Source of the DNA: Endomicrobium sp.
GTDB taxonomy: Bacteria; Elusimicrobiota; Endomicrobiia; Endomicrobiales; Endomicrobiaceae
Direction of reading: 5' to 3'
Assembly: GCA_031277075.1 (NCBI GenBank)
Contig: JAISLV010000104.1
Span: 1-14,009 of the forward strand
Length of the DNA: 14,009 nt
In this document: piece after piece, positions 7,647 to 12,566 of the stretch
How positions within the stretch are numbered: position 1 is the first letter of the stretch
How the letters are laid out: every line of letters begins with the position of its first letter
Made by a program: the position numbers and the translations under genes
The notes under the pieces: generated by a model
The model's input: the letters and a program-made list of their open reading frames with translations, nothing else
What the model was told of the DNA's origin: nothing
Databases searched by the model: none

Positions 7647-9179
7647 ATGCCTGCAATGAGCGTATCCGAAAAATTTAAAAAAGTTTTTTTGGACGACAAA
7701 TACAGCGTCGGGCAAGAGCGCGTGGCTTTGCGCAATGTGGGTTTAATAGACCCCGAAAATATTTACGATTATATTTACAATGCGCGCGGCTATCAGGCTT
7801 TGGCGGAAGTTCTTACGGATATGAAGCCCGAAGACGTCGTTGAAGCCGTTAAAAAATCGGGGTTAAGAGGGCGCGGCGGAGCGGGTTTCCCGACGGGAAT
7901 GAAATGGGAATTTACAGCCAAAGAAAAATCTTTAGAAAAATACGTAGTGTGCAATGCCGACGAGGGCGACCCCGGCGCGTTTATGGACAGAAGCGCGATT
8001 GAGGGCGACCCTCATTCTATACTAGAGGGTATGCTCATAGGCGGTTATGCCGTCGGCGCGCAAAAAGGAATAGTTTATATAAGAGCGGAATATCCTCTTG
8101 CGGTTGAAAGGCTGGAAAAGGCTTTTTGCGCGGCTAGAAAAGAGGGTTTTTTAGGTGAAAATATTTTGGGGTCTGATTTTAGTTTTGACGTGGAAATAAG
8201 GCTTGGCGCGGGCGCTTTTGTCTGCGGCGAAGAAACCGCTTTGATAAATTCCATAGAGGGAAAAAGAGGAATGCCAAGACCTAGACCGCCGTTTCCAGCC
8301 TCAAACGGAGTGTTTGGAAAACCCACCCTTGTCAATAATGTTGAAACTTGGGCAAATATCGGCGCGATTTTCCTTGACGGCGCGGACAGTTTTGCGGCTT
8401 TAGGAACTGAAAAATCAAAAGGCACAAAAGTTTTTGCGCTTGCGGGAAAAATAAACAATACGGGTTTGTTTGAAGTTCCAATGGGGACGACGCTTAAAGA
8501 AATAGTCTACGAAATCGGCGGCGGCATCCCAAACGGGAAAAAATTAAAATCCGTTCAAACGGGCGGTCCTTCAGGCGGCTGTTTAACCGAAAAATTTTTA
8601 GAAACGAAAATAGATTACGAATCTCTTGCGGCGGCGGGTTCTATCATGGGTTCGGGCGGAATGATAGTTATTGACGAAGATTCTTGCATGGTAAATATAG
8701 CGAAATACTTTTTAGAATTTACAAAGAGCGAATCCTGCGGCAAATGCGTTCCCTGCCGCGAAGGAACTACAAGAATATACGAAACGCTTACAAGAATTAC
8801 CGAAGGGCAGGGCGAAGAAGGCGATATAGAAAAATTGGAGCTTCTCGGCGAGATAATTAAAAAATCTTCGCTTTGCGGTTTAGGGCAAAGCGCGCCGAAC
8901 CCTCTTTTAAGCTCTATAAAAAATTTCCGAAAGGAATACGAAGAACATATATACTTAAAAAGATGCAGAGCCAAAGTCTGCGAGAAACTCGTGGACTACG
9001 TTATTAACGACAACTGCGTAGGCTGCGGAGCGTGCCGCAGAGTTTGCCCTGCGACGGCTATAGACGGAACCGTCAAAGCTAAACATTACATATATTCGGC
9101 AAAGTGCATAAAATGCGCAAGGTGTTTTAAGACCTGCAAATTTAATGCCGTTGTTAAAGAAACGGGGCTGCCTGAATGA
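7647..9179 (+). CDS. hydB: Electron-bifurcating [FeFe] hydrogenase subunit HydB (NuoF-like, FMN/NADH, Fe-S)
   Basis: This 510-residue flavoprotein exchanges electrons between NAD(H) and the Fe-S chain to HydA. Visible landmarks: GRGGAGFPTG (75-84, nucleotide loop), NADEGDPGAF (103-112, FMN site), GAGAFVCGEETAL (187-199) with EGKRGMPRPRPPFP (204-217), and a NuoF [4Fe-4S] site with C364, C367, C370 and C410. A C-terminal 2x[4Fe-4S] ferredoxin module follows: C457/C460/C463/C467 and C487/C490/C493/C497. That module is absent from Complex I NuoF and marks the bifurcating-hydrogenase type. Two more Cys (440, 445) lie just before it and may bind a metal. The N-terminal thioredoxin-like domain of some HydB proteins is missing and is encoded by the gene upstream. 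Met1 (7647) is taken as start although Met4 (7656) is possible; neither has a strong ribosome site. The stop overlaps hydA by 4 bp (ATGA), implying translational coupling. Confidence 0.93.
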   Translation: MPAMSVSEKFKKVFLDDKYSVGQERVALRNVGLIDPENIYDYIYNARGYQALAEVLTDMKPEDVVEAVKKSGLRGRGGAGFPTGMKWEFTAKEKSLEKYVVCNADEGDPGAFMDRSAIEGDPHSILEGMLIGGYAVGAQKGIVYIRAEYPLAVERLEKAFCAARKEGFLGENILGSDFSFDVEIRLGAGAFVCGEETALINSIEGKRGMPRPRPPFPASNGVFGKPTLVNNVETWANIGAIFLDGADSFAALGTEKSKGTKVFALAGKINNTGLFEVPMGTTLKEIVYEIGGGIPNGKKLKSVQTGGPSGGCLTEKFLETKIDYESLAAAGSIMGSGGMIVIDEDSCMVNIAKYFLEFTKSESCGKCVPCREGTTRIYETLTRITEGQGEEGDIEKLELLGEIIKKSSLCGLGQSAPNPLLSSIKNFRKEYEEHIYLKRCRAKVCEKLVDYVINDNCVGCGACRRVCPATAIDGTVKAKHYIYSAKCIKCARCFKTCKFNAVVKETGLPE

Positions 9180-10918
9180 TAAAAGTTTATATCAACGACA
9201 AACCTTACGACGTAGTTGAAGGCATAACGATAATGCAGGCAGCCGCAATGGCGGGTTATAAAATACCGAGTTTATGTTATCATCCGCGCCTTTCAATTTA
9301 CGGCGGCTGCAGAGTCTGCATAGTTGAAGTTGAAGGCGTTAAAAATTTTGCGGCGTCGTGTTCTTATCCCATAAAAGACGGAATGAAAATACGAACAAAC
9401 ACCGAAGCCGTCAGAAAAGCCAGAAAAGAAATAGTAGAGCTTATTTTAGACAATCATCCTCAAGACTGCAATATTTGCAAAAGAAACGGAATATGCGAAC
9501 TTCAAAATTTAGCCCGAGAAGTCGGCGTTGAAGAAAGAATGTTTGCGGGCGAAAGAAAACGCTACGATAAAGACGACGCTTCGCCCTGCGTAGAAAACAA
9601 TCAAGAAAAATGCGTTCTCTGCGGAAGATGCGTAAGAATGTGCGCGGAAATCCAAAAAATACGCGCTATAGATTTTGTCAACAGAGGGATAAAAACCAGA
9701 GTGTCGCCCGCTTTTGATATGTCTTTTAAAGACAGCGTTTGTTCTTGCTGCGGACAGTGCATAACGGTTTGCCCTACGGCGGCTCTCACCGAAAAAGATT
9801 ATATCAAGGAAACTTTTGAAGTTTTAAACGATAAGTCAAAAATAAAAGTGGCGCAAATAGCTCCGTCGGTGCGCGCGGCAATAGGCGAGTTTTTCGGGTT
9901 AAAGCCGGGTAAAAATTGGGAAAAAGAAACCGCCGCGTCGTTAAAAAAGCTGGGGTTTGACTATGTTTTTGACACGCAGTTTAGCGCGGATTTAACTATA
10001 GTTGAAGAAGCCAGCGAATTTTTAGACAGGCTTAAAGGAAACGGCGCGCTCCCTATGATAACGTCTTGCTCAAGCGCGTGGATGAAAGCTATGGAGCAGT
10101 TTTATTCGGATTTAATACCTAACGTTTCAACCTGCCGTTCGCCTATGTCTATGCTTAGCTCTATAATAAAAACTTATTTTGCCAAAAAAATAAACGTTGA
10201 CCCCAAAAATATAGCAAGCGTGGCTTTTATGTGCTGCGTGGCAAAAAAGTACGAAGCCGCCAGAGAAGAACTTCTCATAGACGGTATGAGGACTACTGAT
10301 TATTCTCTCACCACGCGGGAACTTGGCAGAATGTTAAAATCTTCGGGCATCAATCTCCCCGATATAAAAGGCGAAGAATTTGACTCGCCTTTAGGGCAGT
10401 CTTCGGGCGCGGCTACGATTTTTGGAGTTACAGGCGGGGTTATGGAAGCCGCTTTAAGAACCGCTTACGAGCTTGCAACAGGCAAAACTCTTATTGATAT
10501 AGAAATGACGCAAGCCAGAGGTTTTGAAGGCGTAAAGGAAGGAAAAATTGACGTTGACGGAACTGAAGTGCGGTTTGCCGTAGTTCACGGGTTAGGAAAC
10601 GCCGCAAAAATTTTAGACGTAGTAAGAAAAGATAAAAACAAATACCATTTTATAGAAATTATGGCTTGTCCCGGCGGCTGTATCGGCGGCGGCGGTCAGC
10701 CGTATACGGCAGTAAACGGGCAAACTTTTGATATAAATCTTTTAAAGTTAAGAGCGCAGGCTTTATACGACTCTGACAAATCTAAAATTATAAGAAAAAG
10801 CCACGAAAACCCGGATATTAAAAAATTATACGACGAATTTTTAGGAACCCCTTTAGGGGAAAAAGCGCATAAACTTCTTCACACGCATTATAAACCGCAT
10901 TTCCCAAAAGGAATTTAG
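9176..10918 (+). CDS. hydA: [FeFe] hydrogenase catalytic subunit HydA (group A, NuoG-like N-terminus)
   Basis: This 580-residue protein is complete. N-terminal [2Fe-2S]: C34, C45, C48, C62. His-ligated [4Fe-4S]: H94, C98, C101, C107. Two ferredoxin-type [4Fe-4S]: C146/C149/C152/C156 and C189/C192/C195/C199. The H-cluster domain spans ~225-515 and a small-subunit-like tail spans ~535-580 (NPDIKKLYDEFLG...AHKLLHTHYKP). It should make or oxidise H2 in the cytoplasm, drawing on ferredoxin and, through HydB/HydC, on NADH. Loop L3 is canonical (EIMACPGGCIGGGGQP, with C498 and C502). L1 reads TSCSSAW (296-302) instead of TSCCPxW, and L2 reads MCCVAKKYE (352-360) instead of MPCxxKxxE. By alignment to the clostridial enzyme the usual second L1 Cys (a [4Fe-4S]H ligand) is Ser299, and a new Cys353 precedes the ligand C354. 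Some published L1 patterns, as I recall, allow Ser there, so activity is still likely. No maturases (HydEFG) are in the window. Confidence 0.93.
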   Translation: MIKVYINDKPYDVVEGITIMQAAAMAGYKIPSLCYHPRLSIYGGCRVCIVEVEGVKNFAASCSYPIKDGMKIRTNTEAVRKARKEIVELILDNHPQDCNICKRNGICELQNLAREVGVEERMFAGERKRYDKDDASPCVENNQEKCVLCGRCVRMCAEIQKIRAIDFVNRGIKTRVSPAFDMSFKDSVCSCCGQCITVCPTAALTEKDYIKETFEVLNDKSKIKVAQIAPSVRAAIGEFFGLKPGKNWEKETAASLKKLGFDYVFDTQFSADLTIVEEASEFLDRLKGNGALPMITSCSSAWMKAMEQFYSDLIPNVSTCRSPMSMLSSIIKTYFAKKINVDPKNIASVAFMCCVAKKYEAAREELLIDGMRTTDYSLTTRELGRMLKSSGINLPDIKGEEFDSPLGQSSGAATIFGVTGGVMEAALRTAYELATGKTLIDIEMTQARGFEGVKEGKIDVDGTEVRFAVVHGLGNAAKILDVVRKDKNKYHFIEIMACPGGCIGGGGQPYTAVNGQTFDINLLKLRAQALYDSDKSKIIRKSHENPDIKKLYDEFLGTPLGEKAHKLLHTHYKPHFPKGI

Positions 10919-11001
10919 CGATAACAAAGCGGCTAAGAAGTTAAGCAACGGCTACAACTACAAAGACGGATGCATTGAAATGGCAAATACAAATGCCTCT
11001 T

Positions 11002-11173
11002 GCCGTCGCCAAAAACCGATGCAAAGCATCGCGCAAAACTGACGCGAACGCGTCGCGCAAAACTGACGCGAATACGTCGCCCAAAACTGACGCGAAGCGT
11101 CACCCTGAACTTGTTTCAGGGTCTCTTTCAGGGTCTCTTTCAGTGTCTTTTTCAGGGTCTTTTTTAGGGTGTG
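11002..11173. repeat. Composite palindrome/tandem array, copy A
   Basis: The order is: leader from GCCGTCGCC to a perfect palindrome at 11017-11031 (CGATGC, loop AAA, GCATCG); three tandem units starting CAAAACTGACGCGAA (11034-11057, 11058-11081, 11082-11104; 24, 24 and 23 bp); a 21-bp palindrome at 11102-11122 (stem ACCCTGAA, loop CTTGT, stem TTCAGGGT); and five 12-bp units of TTTCAGGGTCTC type (11114-11173, the last two degenerate). Each 23/24-bp unit carries its own small palindrome, GACGC-GAA-GCGTC or a variant. Confidence 0.9.
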
Positions 11174-11195
11174 TCTTTGACAGTTTTCTCTCTTG

Positions 11196-11270
11196 CCGTC
11201 ACCCTGAACTTGTTTCAGGGTCTGCCTTTGTTATTGAACAGCAGATGCTGAAACAAGTTCAGCATGACGA
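11196..11270. repeat. REPIN-like inverted pair of 21-bp palindromes (stem type 1)
   Basis: A 30-bp arm at 11196-11225 and its inverted partner at 11241-11270 are separated by 15 bp and match at 25 of 30 positions. Each arm contains a 21-bp palindrome with 8-bp stems and loop CTTGT, preceded by CGTC and followed by CTGC. Four of the five mismatches form two compensating pair changes inside the stems (C-G to T-A and C-G to G-C). The whole unit can fold as one long hairpin or as two small ones. Confidence 0.88.
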
Positions 11271-11310
11271 ATTAGCTACATTACAAATTAACAACAACGG
11301 CATTCTTTTT

Positions 11311-11480
11311 GCCGTCGTCAAAAACCGATGCAAAGCATCGCGCAAAACTGACGCGAACGCGTCGCCCAAAACTGACGCGAAGCGTCGCCCAAAACTGACG
11401 CGAAGCGTCACCCAAAACTGACGCGAAGCGTCACCCTGAACTTGTTTCAGGGTCTCTTTCAGGGTCTTTTTCAGGGTCTG
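11311..11480. repeat. Composite palindrome/tandem array, copy B
   Basis: This has the same modular order as copy A with different copy numbers: leader with palindrome at 11326-11340; four units (11343-11366 of 24 bp, then 11367-11389, 11390-11412 and 11413-11435 of 23 bp); the 21-bp palindrome at 11433-11453; and three 12-bp TTTCAGGGTCT[C/T/G] units (11445-11480). The last three 23-bp units are nearly identical, which suggests recent expansion. Confidence 0.9.
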
Positions 11481-11521
11481 TCTTTTGTAGTTTCATAGCA
11501 GAGAAAAAAGAAGCGCGGACG

Positions 11522-11571
11522 CATAGATACTATGGAAACAGCGGCGAAAACGTAGCTGGGCGGCAGTTTCC
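11522..11571 (+). promoter_or_regulatory. Two hairpins in the hydC leader
   Basis: A perfect small inverted repeat CATAG-ATA-CTATG lies at 11522-11534. It is followed by a 9-bp stem with one mismatch, GGAAACAGC (11534-11542) with GCAGTTTCC (11563-11571), whose loop is 20 nt. The second stem ends 6 bases before the hydC ribosome site. The structure is seen; a regulatory role is inferred, and it matches no riboswitch class I know. Confidence 0.4.
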
Positions 11572-11577
11572 GACCAA

Positions 11578-11583
11578 AAGGAG
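11578..11583 (+). promoter_or_regulatory. Strong Shine-Dalgarno of hydC
   Basis: AAGGAG lies 8 bp before the ATG at 11592. Unlike the upstream hyd genes, hydC has a full-strength site of its own, fitting translation independent of hydA despite the intervening repeats. Confidence 0.7.
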
Positions 11584-11591
11584 ACGTTAAA

Positions 11592-12074
11592 ATGTCCGAT
11601 GAAAAACTGAAAGAATTACAAGAATATATACAAGAGTTTGCTTCAAAAGAAAATAAGCAATCTTATCTTATAGCGGTTTTGCACAAGGCGCAGTCTATTT
11701 ACGGTTATTTGCCTAAAGAAGTTATAGAATTTGTTTCTGAAGAAATGCGTTTGCCGACGTCTGCCGTTTGGGGCGCGGCTACTTTTTATAATTATTTTCA
11801 TACGACAGTCAAGGGAAAATATATAATTTCCGTATGTATGGGAACTGCCTGTTATGTTAAAGGCGCGGTTGAAATAATGGAAACCATAAAAGACGAGCTT
11901 GAAATTAAAGAAAACGAAACTACGCAAGATATGATGTTCACTTTGCAGGAAGCAAGGTGTCTTGGCGCGTGCGGACTTGCGCCCGTTTTGATGGTCAACG
12001 GAAAAGTTCATGGCGACTTAACGCCGGAAAAAGTAAAAAAACTGATAAACGACTATCGCAGCGAACGCCTTTAA
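11592..12074 (+). CDS. hydC: Electron-bifurcating [FeFe] hydrogenase subunit HydC (NuoE-like, [2Fe-2S])
   Basis: This 160-residue protein has the normal NuoE/HydC length and layout. A helical N-terminus (1-70) contains AVLHKAQSIYGYLPKEVIEFV and AVWGAATFYNYF. A thioredoxin-like [2Fe-2S] domain follows, with ligands C82 and C87 (SVCMGTACYVKG) and C123 and C127 (EARCLGACGLAPVLMVNGKVHG). It is the small partner of HydB and passes electrons between the flavin site and the HydA chain. Most trimeric hydrogenase operons I know have this gene directly adjacent to hydB, often first. Here it is last and separated from hydA by 673 bp of repeats, on the same strand. Neither a separate promoter nor a terminator is evident before it, so whether it is co-transcribed is open. 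Confidence 0.92.
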   Translation: MSDEKLKELQEYIQEFASKENKQSYLIAVLHKAQSIYGYLPKEVIEFVSEEMRLPTSAVWGAATFYNYFHTTVKGKYIISVCMGTACYVKGAVEIMETIKDELEIKENETTQDMMFTLQEARCLGACGLAPVLMVNGKVHGDLTPEKVKKLINDYRSERL

Positions 12075-12217
12075 AACGCGCTCTTACGCCTAAAAAGACT
12101 TTTCTCTCGTCTACTTTTTGCCGTCAAATCCCAAATGCTTGCGGTCTTTTCTATTGACGTTTTTGCCATATCCGCATATTTCTATATGAGTATTTGCTGT
12201 TGTCGTAGGTAGGTATT

Positions 12218-12257
12218 CTCCTTTTTGCAAAAGGGGCGGCAGGCGAAGCCTGACGGG
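12218..12257. repeat. Third palindromic repeat element
   Basis: Two adjacent small palindromes: a stem CCTTTT/AAAAGG at 12220-12234 (loop TGC, extendable by two pairs including one G-T), then CAGGC-GAA-GCCTG at 12240-12252, followed by ACGGGG. The second contains the same GCGAAGC core as the tandem arrays. I recall similar elements dispersed in other host-associated bacteria, but dispersion cannot be shown here. Confidence 0.55.
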
Positions 12258-12283
12258 GTTTTGTAGTTTTCTTTTGTCGTTGC

Positions 12284-12383
12284 CGTCATTGCGGGCTTGA
12301 CCCGCAATCTTTCTTTTGTAGTTGCTTGCGAAAAAGCCGTAGACTGCTTTTAAGGCAGATTGCGGGTCAAGCCCGCAATGACG
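12284..12383. repeat. REPIN-like inverted pair of 21-bp palindromes (stem type 2)
   Basis: A 27-bp arm at 12284-12310 and its perfect inverse at 12357-12383 are separated by 46 bp. Each arm contains a 21-bp palindrome (stem ATTGCGGG, loop CTTGA, stem CCCGCAAT) preceded by CGTC and followed by CT. The architecture equals that of the pair at 11196-11270, but the stem sequence is entirely different. Confidence 0.9.
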
Positions 12384-12494
12384 ACTGACGACGAGGGGCA
12401 AAGGTTTTTTCTTCCGCTCTTGCGGGAGTGATGAGACTAGGTCTTGAGGCAAAGAGTAGTTGCCGTTATTCCCCTTTACAGAATTAATCTTAAG

Positions 12495-12522
12495 TTGAAG
12501 TTTCGTAAAAATATACTAAAAT
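12495..12522 (+). promoter_or_regulatory. Possible promoter of the beta-helix protein gene
   Basis: TTGAAG (12495-12500) and TAAAAT (12517-12522) are 16 bp apart in an A/T-rich stretch 45 bp before the ATG. TATACT at 12512 is an alternative -10 without a good -35. A/T richness makes chance matches likely. Confidence 0.35.
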
Positions 12523-12566
12523 ATTGGAATTATAAATGTCGCAATTTTTATAAAAAAAGGAAAAAA

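Larger units (their letters stand above)
10919..11591. other. 673-bp repeat island between hydA and hydC
   Basis: No credible gene lies here. A 148-codon frame at 10975-11421 is only the translation of the repeats. The stretch holds composite array A (11002-11173), a REPIN-like pair (11196-11270), composite array B (11311-11480) and a hairpin-bearing leader before hydC (11522-11571). Bases 10919-11001 show nothing recognisable apart from a weak GCATT/AATGC pairing. No terminator with a T-run was found, so read-through from hydA into hydC is possible. Confidence 0.8.
12075..12566. other. 492-bp intergenic region with palindromic repeats
   Basis: There is no credible gene. It contains a palindromic element at 12218-12257, a perfect REPIN-like inverted pair at 12284-12383, a small CCGC-TCTT-GCGG palindrome at 12414-12425, and a possible promoter for the beta-helix gene at 12495-12522. 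Bases 12075-12217 show nothing clear beyond a weak AGAC/GTCT stem followed by five T residues (12096-12119), too weak to call a terminator. Confidence 0.75.

Noticed and set aside
8075..8974. Minus-strand reading frames opposite hydB
   Set aside because: They are shadows of the strongly conserved hydB coding sequence with no independent signals.
10975..11421. A 148-codon + strand reading frame between hydA and hydC
   Set aside because: Its translation is only the repeats read through (SRKTDAN..., HPELVSGS...). Protein-level periodicity mirrors the DNA arrays, and there is no ribosome site or homologous fold.
11002..11480. CRISPR array
   Set aside because: The 23/24-bp units are directly abutting with no unique spacers, and each unit is itself palindromic; no cas genes are in the window.
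11534..11583. Known riboswitch upstream of hydC
   Set aside because: I compared the leader mentally with c-di-GMP, ZTP, THF, guanidine, TPP and glycine types and found no conserved core; only generic stems are seen.
12096..12119. Rho-independent terminator after hydC
   Set aside because: Only a 4-bp AGAC/GTCT stem with a 9-nt loop precedes five T residues; too weak to call.
12111..12452. A 113-codon minus-strand reading frame
   Set aside because: It consists of palindromic repeats (12218-12257 and 12284-12383) read in reverse, with no supporting start signal.
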